Shown piece after piece: positions 27,707-37,818 of a DNA stretch of 64,000 nt. Positions within the stretch are counted from its first letter, which is position 1, and every line of letters begins with the position of its first letter. Source of the stretch: Paenibacillus xylanilyticus (lineage in GTDB: Bacteria > Bacillota > Bacilli > Paenibacillales > Paenibacillaceae); NCBI RefSeq assembly GCF_009664365.1, contig NZ_CP044310.1:3297001-3361000 (forward strand). The letters run 5' to 3'. Under the pieces are notes generated by a model. The model saw only the letters and a list, made by a program, of their open reading frames with translations, was not told the origin of the DNA and ran no database searches. The translations under genes were made by a program, and so were the position numbers.

Positions 27707-28897
27707 TTAAATCAACTTCATTTCCTTGCCAACTTGCTCATATGCATAGATCACCTGATCAAGCATCTCCCTGGTATGAGCAGCTGTCGGCATGTTGCGT
27801 ATTCTTCCAGTTCCTTTTGGAACTGTCGGAAACACGATGGCCTTAGCGTACACGCCTTCTTCATAGAGTCGTTTGCTGAACTGTTGGGCGGTTACTTCAT
27901 CACCAATGATACAAGGGGTGATCGGTGTTTCGCTTTGGCCCACATCATATCCAAGCCGGCTCAAGCCATTTTTCAAATCATTGCTGTTCTCCCATAGCTT
28001 CTTGATCAGCTCAGTGTCATTCATCAGAATGTCGACAGAAGCGCTGCAAGCAGCAATTGCAGCCGGGGGTAGCGATGTTGAGAACAGAAACGGACGACTT
28101 CTCAGCTTCAACCATTCGATCAGTTGCTTTCTACCTGCCACATAACCTCCGACAACCCCGATCGCCTTGGAGAGTGTACCAATTTGAAAGTCAATGCGTT
28201 CGGACAATCCAAAATGTTTCACAGTTCCCGCACCTGCTCCAAGAACGCCTGAACCGTGGGCATCATCTACATAAGTGATTAGGTCGAATTCTTCTGCTAT
28301 TTTCACGATTTCGGGCAGTTTTGCTATATCACCATCCATGGAGAAAACCCCGTCGGTGATGACCATAATCCTATGATACTGACCGGATTCCTTGGCTTCT
28401 TTCGCCTGCCGCCTTAAATCATTCATATCCGAATGCTTAAAGCGAATCACCTTGGCTCTCGATAGGCGGCAGCCATCAATAATTGAAGCGTGGTTCAGCT
28501 CATCGGATAAAATCGCATCATGCTGATCCATTACCGCAGATATAGCAGCCATATTGCAGTTGAATCCCGATTGATACACGATAACGGCTTCCGTTTTTTT
28601 GAAACGGGCCAGTTTTTCTTCAAGCTCCATATGAAGATCCATCGTACCATTAATGGTTCTCACAGCCCCTGCCCCTGCCCCGTATGTCTGCGCCGCCTTA
28701 ACTGAAGCATCAATCAGACGGTGATCTGTTGCCAAGCCCAAATAGTTATTAGAAGACAAATTGATTAAGGACTTTCCGTCAATACGAATAACAGGACCAT
28801 TTGCCCCCTGCAGTGTATCGATGAAGTTATATAGACCTTTATTCTTTAGATCTTCGATGTTCGAACTTAAAAATTGGTCCAATACATGACTTGACAT
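27707..28897 (-). CDS. kbl: Glycine C-acetyltransferase (2-amino-3-ketobutyrate CoA ligase)
   Basis: 396 residues from ATG 28897, selected for the GGAGGG site 7 nt upstream. It is an alpha-oxoamine synthase with fold-type I PLP motifs: [57 protein letters not shown] and the PLP Lys in [12 protein letters not shown]. Converts 2-amino-3-ketobutyrate plus CoA to glycine and acetyl-CoA. Its partner tdh is 39 nt downstream, giving a two-gene threonine catabolic operon. 8-amino-7-oxononanoate synthase (BioF) is the closest alternative family, but the tdh linkage argues for Kbl. Confidence 0.93.
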   Translation of the reverse strand: MSSHVLDQFLSSNIEDLKNKGLYNFIDTLQGANGPVIRIDGKSLINLSSNNYLGLATDHRLIDASVKAAQTYGAGAGAVRTINGTMDLHMELEEKLARFKKTEAVIVYQSGFNCNMAAISAVMDQHDAILSDELNHASIIDGCRLSRAKVIRFKHSDMNDLRRQAKEAKESGQYHRIMVITDGVFSMDGDIAKLPEIVKIAEEFDLITYVDDAHGSGVLGAGAGTVKHFGLSERIDFQIGTLSKAIGVVGGYVAGRKQLIEWLKLRSRPFLFSTSLPPAAIAACSASVDILMNDTELIKKLWENSNDLKNGLSRLGYDVGQSETPITPCIIGDEVTAQQFSKRLYEEGVYAKAIVFPTVPKGTGRIRNMPTAAHTREMLDQVIYAYEQVGKEMKLI

Positions 28898-28930
28898 TCG
28901 ATTCCCTCCTCGATATACGACTGTCCTCAT

Positions 28931-29207
28931 ACAGGAGACATTTAATTATTCGAAAAAGTGTTGTAACAAAGGGGGGTTAGACTGATTTCAATGTAGCATC
29001 TTTTTCATTCTTTGTACACATATGGAGGACAAAAACCAAAAAAATACGCAAATATACATAGTGATTATTCCCCCATCCCCGGAAGCAATCGCTATTACAT
29101 TTTTGTTTATATCTTTTGCTGTTCGGTAACTTCTTGTACAGCATTTATTTCTTTTGTTTATTCCTTTAAATCAATCGATTTACCTCCAGTCCAAACGGGA
29201 TTCTTCA
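28931..29207. other. AT-rich upstream region of kbl-tdh
   Basis: No gene seen. This should hold the kbl-tdh promoter (minus strand); no riboswitch-like structure was recognised. Confidence 0.3.
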
Positions 29208-29430
29208 TTGGCCAACGCATTGAGATGAGTCCGTACGGGAGCGCTTGCCGAAATTAGGCTTGCCTCACCCTTAGATATCCATCTAATCCGGAAAAGGACT
29301 ATATTCTTGTCCATTCCGGTAATCGGTACGAATTCTTGTCCTTGGCTTGGGACAAGAACTTGTACCGATAAAATAAAAAAGCCGCTAAAATAGCGACTTC
29401 TATGGGAACATGTTCTTGTCCATCGACAAC
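29208..29430. repeat. Interspersed repeat, copy D (longest form)
   Basis: Begins GGCCAACGCATTGAGATGAG, continues GTTGCCGAAATTAGGCTTGCC-type text and CACCCTTAGATATCC (both shared with 44455-44562), then ATGTTCTTG-like blocks, the 17-bp-arm hairpin (29324-29340 with 29351-29367, 10-nt loop), the AAAAAAGCCGCTAAAATAGCGACTT hairpin and a terminal GGGAACATGTTCTTGTCC. No coding capacity for a transposase. Confidence 0.75.
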
Positions 29431-29455
29431 GTCGTTCACTGATTCTTAGACACAT

Positions 29456-29824
29456 TTAATCAATCTTAAATGGTCTAAAAGTTTCATGTGTAGCTTCATA
29501 TTCTTCTATTATTAGGATTTTATTTCCATCAAATCTAATCATTGATATACCATCAAATGAATAAAGTTGTTTTTCTTTTGCTTTAAAATACCATTCTACA
29601 AAAAATAAGGTTTCATTTACTTGATGAATATCTTTTATCTTCCATTCTAAGACAACTTGCTTCAGTAACATTTTTTTGATCCACAAATGGACTTCCTCTA
29701 TCCCTACATACATTGCTCCATAACATTCGCGGTAGATAATATCATCAGAAAAATACGTATCTAACAACGTAAAATCTCTAGTTACCCACATAAAGAAATA
29801 TTTTTTTATAATGTCTTCTTTCAT
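29456..29824 (-). CDS. SnoaL-like / NTF2-fold protein
   Basis: 122 residues with a cone-shaped NTF2-fold pattern: IIKKYFFMWVTRDFTLLDTYFSDDIIYREC, then GIEEVHLWIKKMLLK, then alternating strands (VVLEWKIKDIHQVNETLFFVEWYFKAKEK, SFDGISMIRFDGNKILIIEEYEAT). SnoaL-like proteins include polyketide cyclases, isomerases and many small unassigned binding proteins. A TAGGAG site lies at a proper distance before ATG 29824. It is single and AT-rich, bordered downstream by the interspersed repeat, so it may be recently acquired. Function not predictable. Confidence 0.72.
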   Translation of the reverse strand: MKEDIIKKYFFMWVTRDFTLLDTYFSDDIIYRECYGAMYVGIEEVHLWIKKMLLKQVVLEWKIKDIHQVNETLFFVEWYFKAKEKQLYSFDGISMIRFDGNKILIIEEYEATHETFRPFKID

Positions 29825-30245
29825 AAGTGCTCCTATATTTTTTAATTAAGCGCAGTTCTTAACTAGGTTTTGAATCTATTATATCAAATGAACAAAAAAA
29901 GGATGTACAAAAGTCATACGAACGCATAAGTTTCACGTTGTCCGCATGGTAAATCAAGCGAAGTACTTACTAACATGGAAAAGGTAACGCTTGACCGAGC
30001 GATAACAGACAGAACGCATACCTTAATTACCATGATTGAAAAGTCAAGATTACAAAGGAACTTCAACCAGCGTTTGAACCTCTTACAGGAGCTTTTCTGG
30101 TGACCTCAAATGCGGTCAGTTAGATGTTACAGGCCACAAAAGATATCGGCGATTACTTATCCCTGAATTTTTGCATCATCCTAAGCTTTGGGCACTGGGA
30201 CCTAAGGGCATTCGTCTATAAAACTTCTGCCAGCAAAACATTACC
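29825..30245. other. Intergenic stretch with unassigned gene-like scraps
   Basis: No intact gene. Plus-strand reading near 30052-30110 gives KITKELQPAFEPLTGAFL and near 30150-30222 gives RYRRLLIPEFLHHPKLWALG, each ending in a stop. They look like decayed coding sequence but I cannot name the family. Confidence 0.25.
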
Positions 30246-31127
30246 TTACATTTCTTTTATAATTTCTAAGAATTGACCCACTTCCTTGGATGGATGTAAT
30301 GGATATATTAAACCATATGGAACTACGAAATCTAAATCACTAGGGATCGTCACCAAGGATGGATGAATATCTGCCCACGCCTCCAACGTTAACATAACGG
30401 TATTACTTTCCTCGCAGCGATTAAACACATCAAGATCATAGAGACGCGGCACATCTTTTATTTGTATTTGAGGATGTTCCGTTTTTAGGAAATCACGTAG
30501 GTCATGAATGACGGCACTATTCCCACCATTCACTACAGCCAATCTTTCCCCATACAAATCTTTTACAGAAAGTGTTTTTCTTGAAGCCAGCCTATGTTGC
30601 CGAGATACGGCAAAGCAAACGCGGTAACTCCCCAGTTCGAGTACACGGTAGTAATCTTTCAAATTATCTGTAAGAAATGGCCCCGCAATGATATCTAGTG
30701 ATTGGCCAATCATGCGGTAAGTGGTTGGGAGTGTATGTGCGTCATCTTCGAAATGAACGATGTTTATAACAAATTGAGGGTATCGGTCGCTAATCCCATT
30801 CCACAAATCAATTAAAACCTTACAGGGATTAAGCATAGAAGTACCCACGCGAACAACATGCCGATCGGCCTGTGCAGAGTGATGCATGCGAATAAGAGAT
30901 TCTTGAAAATACTGCAGCATATATTCCGCATCTTTGATAAATGCTGCTCCTGCCTTTGTGAGGCTAACACCGTGGTTGGTACGGATAAAAAGTGGGACTT
31001 CGGTTTGCTTTTCCAACAAATTCATTTGTTTCATCACAGCGGTTGAAGAGATAAAAAGCTTTTCGGCTGCCTTAGAAAAACTTCCGGACTCCGCCACTTG
31101 AACAAACGTCTTTAATTGCTCAATCAT
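30246..31127 (-). CDS. LysR-family transcriptional regulator
   Basis: 293 residues, family length. The N-terminal winged HTH reads IEQLKTFVQVAESGSFSKAAEKLFISSTAVMKQMNLLEKQTEVPLFIRTNHGVSLTKAG; the effector domain (~residues 90-290) follows. It is divergent from an SDR gene with a 161-nt shared intergenic region, the standard LysR arrangement, so that gene is the likely target. Effector unknown. The minus-strand start is preceded by GGAGGAGCC. Confidence 0.9.
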   Translation of the reverse strand: MIEQLKTFVQVAESGSFSKAAEKLFISSTAVMKQMNLLEKQTEVPLFIRTNHGVSLTKAGAAFIKDAEYMLQYFQESLIRMHHSAQADRHVVRVGTSMLNPCKVLIDLWNGISDRYPQFVINIVHFEDDAHTLPTTYRMIGQSLDIIAGPFLTDNLKDYYRVLELGSYRVCFAVSRQHRLASRKTLSVKDLYGERLAVVNGGNSAVIHDLRDFLKTEHPQIQIKDVPRLYDLDVFNRCEESNTVMLTLEAWADIHPSLVTIPSDLDFVVPYGLIYPLHPSKEVGQFLEIIKEM

Positions 31128-31288
31128 TCAGGCAGGCTCCTCCTTTTGCATAAACCATAAGTTAATACCATGCTAACTTATTTGAAATTCCGTATCAACC
31201 TGCTAAACCGTAACATTATAGAAGAACGAAATAGAAAACAGAAGCTTTAAAAATACTACACACAAGAACTGTATTGGAGGAGAATACT

Positions 31289-32128
31289 ATGGAAAACAAA
31301 GTCTGGTTCATTACAGGAGCCTCTCGCGGATTAGGGCGCATTTGGGCGGAGGCTGCACTCTCTCGCGGGGATAAGGTTGCCGCGACTGCTCGAACACCCG
31401 AAAATATCGCCGAACTTAAGGAACGTTTTGGAGACGCGGTTCTCCCCCTAGCGCTCGATGTAACAGATTCCCAGCAGGTCGAGCATGTCGTTCAGCAGGC
31501 TCATGCGCATTTCGGCAGGCTGGACGTCGTCTTAAACAACGCCGGTTACACCCTGGTTGGCACGACTGAAGAGGCTGACGAATCCGACGTCCGCGAACTA
31601 TTTGACACCAATTACTTTGGTACGCTTCGTGTGATCCAAGCTGCCCTGCCTCTGCTTCGACTACAGGGCAGCGGGCACATTCTTGGCGTCTCAAGTGCCA
31701 TGGGGATTGTTGCAGCTCCGCTCATCGGCTTCTATTGCGCGTCCAAATGGGCAGTCGAAGCATTGCACGATAGCCTCGCTCAGGAGGTTAAAAGCTTCGG
31801 CATTAAGGTCACTTTGCTCGAGCCGGGTGCCTTTGCAACTGACTTTGGAAGCCCCCTTTCCATGAAGACATCACAGGGATTGGAAGTTTACGCTGAACTT
31901 CGAAATCAGGTGTCCCTTCGTTTATCGACAGAAGAACGAGGCGATCCGAATGCGACGGCCGATGCGATTCTTCGAATCATAGACGCCGAGGAGCCACCTC
32001 TGCGCTTTGCGGTCGGCGCTGGGGTCTTGCCTTTGGTCCGCGGAGTCTATGCTGATCGTTTAGCCACTTGGGAGACATGGGAAACTGTTTCGGACGGAGC
32101 ACAAGGAACACCGAGAAGCCACCGTTAG
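31289..32128 (+). CDS. SDR-family oxidoreductase
   Basis: 279 residues from ATG 31289, chosen because GGAGGAG lies 6 nt upstream (a TTG 15 nt earlier overlaps the site). Classical SDR motifs: TGASRGLG (NADP-type Arg), LDVTD, NNAG, SSAMG and YCASKWAVE (YxxxK), then LEPGAFATDF. Looks like the many uncharacterised YusZ/oxidoreductase-like SDRs. Divergent from the LysR gene, which probably controls it. A second SDR in the window (2132-2887) is only distantly similar. Confidence 0.88.
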   Translation: MENKVWFITGASRGLGRIWAEAALSRGDKVAATARTPENIAELKERFGDAVLPLALDVTDSQQVEHVVQQAHAHFGRLDVVLNNAGYTLVGTTEEADESDVRELFDTNYFGTLRVIQAALPLLRLQGSGHILGVSSAMGIVAAPLIGFYCASKWAVEALHDSLAQEVKSFGIKVTLLEPGAFATDFGSPLSMKTSQGLEVYAELRNQVSLRLSTEERGDPNATADAILRIIDAEEPPLRFAVGAGVLPLVRGVYADRLATWETWETVSDGAQGTPRSHR

Positions 32129-32230
32129 ATTTGAAATTAGCAAATGGTAAAGAGATAGGGGCAGCTGCCGACAAAGCAGTCTGTCCCTTGTTTCTTTACG
32201 ATACTTCCAAGTGAGCCGATACGTAGACTT

Positions 32231-32330
32231 CAATTCAACTAAACTGCCCGTTAGTTTAATGAATTGAAGGACAAGATGACGATTAGATACACGGACTTAG
32301 AGGCAATAGGAACATGTTTTCCATCTCATT
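32231..32330. repeat. Interspersed repeat, copy E (left-end type)
   Basis: Opens with an extended inverted repeat (CAATTCA..AACTAA / TTAGTT..TGAATTG, 32231-32266), then GAAGGACAAGATGACGATTAG and GGAACATGTTTTCC. Same block order as 21309-21400. The rest of the 32129-32589 spacer shows no gene. Confidence 0.68.
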
Positions 32331-32589
32331 GATCCTTTCCCTGTTGATTTGTTCTTCTCGAACTTTCTCTGCCACAAGCAGTTAAATAACCGAATTTGCT
32401 GCCGTCAGGAAGATAAGCCTTTAAGGTACGCAGGTCATCAACATTTACATGTTCTCAGCTAAAGTTTTAAAATATCTCTCAATAACTCTTCTTCTCAAAA
32501 GCGTTGGCTGTGCAGTGGGATTGTACTGGCCTATTGTCATTGTGTGCCACCTTTATGCTCACCGAACAAGCAGGAATCCGATTTGCAAG

Positions 32590-32630
32590 AAAAAAAGGGC
32601 ATTTCCATAAGGAAAGCCCTCTTTTTTCAT
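32590..32630. terminator. Terminator after the large SLH protein gene (bidirectional)
   Basis: Stem AGGGCATTTCC / GGAAAGCCCT around a TATAA loop region with A/T runs on both sides; on the minus strand it is 22 nt after the SLH gene stop and is followed by a T7 run. Confidence 0.88.
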
Positions 32631-32651
32631 TTAACTACGTTTTACGTGAAA

Positions 32652-35600
32652 TTACGGTGTGTGTTTGTTGACATTATCGAGCGTGAAAGGAAGAAGGTCC
32701 CATTCACCGTTCAGGCTGAACGTGTTCGAGCCGGTAGCGACCCCTTTTTTACGGATCAGTGTGCCGCTTGTCGGCAGTGGTTCAGAGCCCAAAGCCGGCG
32801 TCCAGTTCTTGTCTCCGAGCACGTCGATAACCTGGCCGTTTCGAACCAATTCAAACGCGCAGACGACATAGCCTTCGAATTTGTAATTCGAATCCAAGTT
32901 CATGACGAGTTCGTCGTGGTAGCCCGGAACCTGGGTACGATCCATAAACTCATAGAATACGTTATTAATCACGAGACCGATATTTCCTTTAAAAATATTC
33001 ATCACGTTCGCATAAAGATTCGGTTGGTAGTCTCGATCAAGCATTCTCTCCATCTGTTGGGTTTTCAAATTATAACGGTATCCGATTATTTGATAGTTGA
33101 TTGCATCTTCATTCATATTGTACATTTCAAGCACGATATTCATGGCATTTTCCCGCGTATATTCTGAGAAGAACGCAGCGGCGCCTTGCTGCTGCTGTAC
33201 GTTCAGTTGAACGGAAGCGGCTTTGCCGTCTGTGGAAATCACGAAGTAAGAGACCGTGCCGGCGGAATTGCCCGGATTCATGTTCAATACGCTGCCGCTC
33301 AGCAGTTGCGAGCCTTCTTTGATCAATGTGCCGTTTTCCGCGCGATAGACCGTAAATGGCTGCTGTGCCGAGAAGTAAGGAGCCAGATCGTAAGAGACAT
33401 TCGCAAGGCCGACTTTGGTCGCAATAGTCTTCTGATGCACGATTTCGACCGCGGTTACCTGGATCGTCGTGCTTACCTTTCCGCCCCGTCCGTCGTCGGC
33501 CGTTACCGTTACTAGCGTTTTGCCGCTGCTTGTTCCGGAGTCCAGCTTCAGCACATTTCCGCTGACGCTCGGAACGACCATCCCGCCGGCGGCCGCTTCC
33601 GCGCTATACGTCAGGGAATCGCCGTCGCTGTCTTGGAACAGCGAGTCAACCGCGACTTGTGTCGAGAATCCCGGCACGACCATTTGTTCCGGAACGGAAC
33701 CGACAACTTTCGGCGCTTCGTTCGACGATACATCGACTTGGAACGAAGTGTTGATCTTGTTTCCGACTACATCCGTCGCGGTCACGGTGATAATAGCCGT
33801 TCCGTCTGCAATGCCGCTTACGGTCAACCGATCGCCCGCGACCGAGACGGAAGCAAGTGCAGTATCGGCGGATACGGCTGCATAAGTCAGATCATCTTCA
33901 TCCGGATCGTCGAACACGCCCGCAAGATCAACCTCAATGTCATTGCCCGGTTGAACGATTTGTCCGGCGATGGTTTGCTTCACGACCGGTGCTCGGTTCG
34001 GCCTTACTTCGACCGCGATCGTCTTCGAAGCCGTGCCGCCACGCGAATCGGATGCGGTAACGGTCACGTTCGTGGTACCCAGCGACACTGCCGTCAGCGT
34101 CAGCTGCTTGCCGTCCAACATGGCATCCATAATCGAAGAATCGGCAGAAATCGCGACGAGCGACAAGGTGTCCCCATCTGCATCCGTAAATACGCCGCTC
34201 AAGTCGATCTTTTGATCCGTGCTTCCGAGCGACAGCGTACGACCGGCCAGATCCCCCGCCAGCGGAGCCTGGTTGACCTCGACCTTGATAGTCTGATCTT
34301 TCTTACCGCCACGGCCGTCTTCCGCCTGGATGCGGATCGAAGCCGATCCTCCGGCAATCGGACGAAGCGAAAGCTCTTTGGAAGCAGCGTTCAGCGAAAC
34401 GGATACCCGGTCTTCGGAGAGCGAAGAAGCGGTCAGCGTCAGCAGGTCGCCGTCTTCGTCACGGAAAGCCTGGCTCAGATCGAGAGTGACGTCTCCAGCT
34501 CCGAGCGTAATCAGCTGATCCGATACGGCTTGATCGACGATCGGAGCACGGTTGACGGTCACGTCGAACGTTTTGCTCGCTTCGCCATCATATCCATCAT
34601 TCGCCGTGACCGTAATCGTGGTTGTTCCGGCAGTCAGCGGATCGACCGTGATTTCACCGTTCGTGACGGATACCGCAGCAATGGAAGGATCGGCTGCTGT
34701 CGCTTTGTACGTCAGGACATCGCCGTCATCGTCAGAAAATGCGCTGGTCACGTCAATTTTTGCCGCTCCGCTACCGATTGTCAGCAGCTGATCGGCAAGA
34801 GAACCTTCCGTCTGTGGAACTCGATTGACCCGCACGGCAAAGCTGTCACTGACCTGGCCACCGCGGCCGTCGTCCGCCGTTACTTTCACGGTCGAACTGC
34901 CCGCGGAAACTGGGGCCAGCGTCAATTGTGTCCCGCTTACGCCGACCGTCAAGATCGCCGGATCGCCGGATTCCGCCACCAACGTAAGACTGTCGGCGTT
35001 TACGTCCTGGAAGACATTCGCAAGATCGACCGCCACATCTCCGCCCGTCAATTGGATAGAGCGGTTTCTGGCGGGCTGCTTAACCGTCGGTGCCTCATTG
35101 ACCTTAATATCGAAGGTTCCACTCGCCGTTCCTCCCCGGCCATCGTTTGCTGTAACGGTTACGAATGTATCGCCGCCCGAAACTGGAGACAAGCGAATCC
35201 GGTTATTCGAGTCAAGCTCTGCGGTTGCAACGGCTGACGACGCCGACTGAACCTCATAGGTCAGCGGGTCGCCGTCCACATCACTGAACATGCCGTCCAA
35301 TTCTACGAAGACATCGCCTTTTCCTACCATCGATTCCTGCACACCCGGGGACCGGTCAAGTTTGGGGCTGTGGTTCACGTAGATGGTGAACGTTTGGCTC
35401 GCCGTTCCGCCTTTGCCGTCTTTGGCCGTGACGGTGACGGACACTGGGCCTTCCGCAAGAGGTGTGACTGTCAGAGCGCTGCCGCTTGCGACCGCGGCTG
35501 CCGAAGACACGTTTTGCGAAGAAGCTTCAAAAGTCAGGGCGTCTCCGTCAGGATCTTGGAAAGCGTCCGAGAGGTCGACCTGTACATCCGTTCCGATCGA

Positions 35601-37757
35601 AGCTTTGCGATCCGGAAGGGGGTTCAGGGTTTGCGGCGAACGATTGACACGAACAACGATATCCTTGGTGACCGTACCGCCTTTACCGTCTTCGGCCGTC
35701 ACAGTAACCTTCGTTTGTCCCAGTGCAATTGCCTCCATCTGCAGCAGCTTGCCGGATATGGAAGCGGCAATGACATTTTCGTCGCTTGATACAACTTTGT
35801 AAGACAGCGCATCCCCGTCCGGATCCGTAAAGTATGCGCTCAGGTCCAATGTGCTTGCTTCTGCATCGAGCGTTGCTACCTGCTCAGGAACATCCGACGC
35901 GACCGGATTCCTGTTTACCGTTACCGTGAAATCGTGGTTAATGCGGGCATTATTAGAATCATAAGCCTGCGTACGTACCGTGATTTTGCCCGCGAGTTTC
36001 GCTTCGAGCGTCAAATTGTTGCCGTCTATCGTTACCGTGACCAGTTCGGGCGCAGAAGCCGCTTTGACCAGCAGCGCTTTATAGTACGACAGGTTGCCGT
36101 CGACATCGTCAAACACTTGAGAGAGATTGATCGTCTTCTTTTCGCCGATGGTCATTGTAAAGTCCTTGATCGGATTTCGAACGATCGGTGCACTGTTGAC
36201 AGGAGCCGCATTGACAGCTGCCGCGCCGCCTGTACTGCCGATCTGCGATTGAACGGTGGAATAATTGCTGATCACCGAGCTTGCTGCCACGCCCGCCGGC
36301 GTCGTAAGGCTGTTTATCGTCAGGTTCGACCCGACGGTAATTGCCGCCGAAGATTGGGTGACGTTAAGTTTAGCGATGGTTCCCGTCGTGTTTAACGTAA
36401 CAGGAACAGCCGTCTGGACCGTCATCTGACCAATATTTGCCGATCCGGTAATCGTGGAACCGGTACTTACGGTGACCGAATCGATCGATCCCTGCAGGTT
36501 GACCTGCTGGGCCGCTCCCTTCACGTTGATCTGGTCGATTGCGGCTTGCGAAGACCCGACGATCGTCGAATCGACGTTCACGTTCATCGCCTGCATGAAA
36601 GTTTGGCCGAGTACCTCGACTCTCACATTCGTTTTATTGACATCAACGGAAGCTAGGTTCGAGCCTTCGAAGACGACGGTATTCGCGTCTCCTCCGTTGA
36701 CAATCGTATTTCCTTGCACTTCAATCCCACTGCCGTAAAAGTCGTTCTCCAGCTCTTTGCCAATCTCGAGGTTGCCCGCAATCTTCAGGTTTGCCAGAGA
36801 AATATAGTCGTCTGCGACTTTAACGTCACCGTCGACAATGCCCTGTTTACCATCCAGCAGAGAATTTGCGCTGAATTCTTTAGCGCCTTTTGAAGCGGCC
36901 GATCCTCCGTGTCGCAGTTCCAGGTACGTAATCTTGTCCAGATTGCGTCCCGACGCTTCGAACCGGATCTTCGCCCCCTGCAAAATCGCGCTGTTTGACT
37001 GACTCAGAATTCCTTTCGTCCGTTCCGAGAAGGCGTACGTGTAACCATTAATCGTCACGCCCTGCTCGGAAACGTTCTGAATTGTCCGAGTGACACCAGA
37101 CAGTTTGTCAGGATAAAAAGCTTCCATGAAAACACTTGCAATCTCCTGCCGCTTCACGGCCTGCTTGGGAAGGAAAGAACCGTTCTGCGTCTCCATCCAT
37201 CCGTTCCCCAGCACGGATTGCACGGCGTTTTTCGCCCATGCACCGACGGCTTTCTCATCCTGAAGCACCATTTTATCGTTCGTTTTGGTTTGGGCGCTTT
37301 TGGCGGCTTGAACCAGCACGGCGGCCAGCTCCTGCCGTGTGACAGGCGCATCAGCGCGGAAATACTTCTGCGCGTCTCCTTTCATCAGACCGGCCTTAGC
37401 GGCTGCCTCAATATAGTTGCGTCCCCATGTTTTAGACGTAACATCTTTGAAAGAAGAACGGCTCGTTTCTTTCACTTCGAGCTTAAGGATTCTTGTCAGC
37501 ACGACGGCCAGTTCCTGCCGAGTCAGCGTGGATTGGGGGCGAAAACGCCCGTCCGATCCACCGGTCAGAAAGCCAAGCCCGGCTGCTTCGAGAATAGCCT
37601 GACGCTGCGCAGCCGGAACCTGCGCGAGGTCGAGGAAAACCGGTTCCAAACTCGATGCTTTATTTTCTTTTTCCGCAAAAGCAAATTCTGCGTTCGGTCC
37701 GATCGCAGTGGCCAAGACGCTGGTCGCGACCAGCAATTTGAGTAAACGACTCTTCAC
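32652..37757 (-). CDS. SLH-anchored giant surface protein with ten tandem cadherin-like repeats
   Basis: 1701 residues, GTG start after AAAGGGGAT. Order: signal peptide (1-28, cleavage near AFAEK); three SLH domains (about 37-95, 100-160, 165-225; each TRQE/LTRQELA) that bind secondary cell-wall polymer; a beta-helix-like segment with repeated GNTIVNGGD and short LNVT-type rungs (about 220-540); then ten ~90-residue Ig/cadherin-like repeats, each carrying the Asp-rich turn DxDGDxLTY and closing VTVTAxDGxGGxAS...VxVN, plus one degenerate repeat; finally a C-terminal domain FFSEYTRENAMNIVLEMYNMN resembling a lamin-tail fold. The Asp turns suggest calcium binding. Second gene of a two-gene operon, paralogous to the upstream broken gene. 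G+C is visibly higher than flanks. Confidence 0.9.
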   Translation of the reverse strand: MKSRLLKLLVATSVLATAIGPNAEFAFAEKENKASSLEPVFLDLAQVPAAQRQAILEAAGLGFLTGGSDGRFRPQSTLTRQELAVVLTRILKLEVKETSRSSFKDVTSKTWGRNYIEAAAKAGLMKGDAQKYFRADAPVTRQELAAVLVQAAKSAQTKTNDKMVLQDEKAVGAWAKNAVQSVLGNGWMETQNGSFLPKQAVKRQEIASVFMEAFYPDKLSGVTRTIQNVSEQGVTINGYTYAFSERTKGILSQSNSAILQGAKIRFEASGRNLDKITYLELRHGGSAASKGAKEFSANSLLDGKQGIVDGDVKVADDYISLANLKIAGNLEIGKELENDFYGSGIEVQGNTIVNGGDANTVVFEGSNLASVDVNKTNVRVEVLGQTFMQAMNVNVDSTIVGSSQAAIDQINVKGAAQQVNLQGSIDSVTVSTGSTITGSANIGQMTVQTAVPVTLNTTGTIAKLNVTQSSAAITVGSNLTINSLTTPAGVAASSVISNYSTVQSQIGSTGGAAAVNAAPVNSAPIVRNPIKDFTMTIGEKKTINLSQVFDDVDGNLSYYKALLVKAASAPELVTVTIDGNNLTLEAKLAGKITVRTQAYDSNNARINHDFTVTVNRNPVASDVPEQVATLDAEASTLDLSAYFTDPDGDALSYKVVSSDENVIAASISGKLLQMEAIALGQTKVTVTAEDGKGGTVTKDIVVRVNRSPQTLNPLPDRKASIGTDVQVDLSDAFQDPDGDALTFEASSQNVSSAAAVASGSALTVTPLAEGPVSVTVTAKDGKGGTASQTFTIYVNHSPKLDRSPGVQESMVGKGDVFVELDGMFSDVDGDPLTYEVQSASSAVATAELDSNNRIRLSPVSGGDTFVTVTANDGRGGTASGTFDIKVNEAPTVKQPARNRSIQLTGGDVAVDLANVFQDVNADSLTLVAESGDPAILTVGVSGTQLTLAPVSAGSSTVKVTADDGRGGQVSDSFAVRVNRVPQTEGSLADQLLTIGSGAAKIDVTSAFSDDDGDVLTYKATAADPSIAAVSVTNGEITVDPLTAGTTTITVTANDGYDGEASKTFDVTVNRAPIVDQAVSDQLITLGAGDVTLDLSQAFRDEDGDLLTLTASSLSEDRVSVSLNAASKELSLRPIAGGSASIRIQAEDGRGGKKDQTIKVEVNQAPLAGDLAGRTLSLGSTDQKIDLSGVFTDADGDTLSLVAISADSSIMDAMLDGKQLTLTAVSLGTTNVTVTASDSRGGTASKTIAVEVRPNRAPVVKQTIAGQIVQPGNDIEVDLAGVFDDPDEDDLTYAAVSADTALASVSVAGDRLTVSGIADGTAIITVTATDVVGNKINTSFQVDVSSNEAPKVVGSVPEQMVVPGFSTQVAVDSLFQDSDGDSLTYSAEAAAGGMVVPSVSGNVLKLDSGTSSGKTLVTVTADDGRGGKVSTTIQVTAVEIVHQKTIATKVGLANVSYDLAPYFSAQQPFTVYRAENGTLIKEGSQLLSGSVLNMNPGNSAGTVSYFVISTDGKAASVQLNVQQQQGAAAFFSEYTRENAMNIVLEMYNMNEDAINYQIIGYRYNLKTQQMERMLDRDYQPNLYANVMNIFKGNIGLVINNVFYEFMDRTQVPGYHDELVMNLDSNYKFEGYVVCAFELVRNGQVIDVLGDKNWTPALGSEPLPTSGTLIRKKGVATGSNTFSLNGEWDLLPFTLDNVNKHTP

Positions 37758-37818
37758 TTGTATATCCCCTTTTACTTATATTTCTCAGCTGCCGTATGAA
37801 AGAGTTCGTTTGCATGCT

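Noticed and set aside
22866..29430. Calling the interspersed repeats insertion sequences
   Set aside because: No transposase frame, no clear target-site duplication, and copies are only 90-220 nt; recorded as repeats.
33633..35237. A 534-residue plus-strand open frame opposite the SLH repeat gene
   Set aside because: It mirrors the tandem cadherin repeats of the minus-strand gene, lacks a ribosome-binding site, and has an Arg/Asp-rich composition typical of antisense frames in GC-rich repeats.
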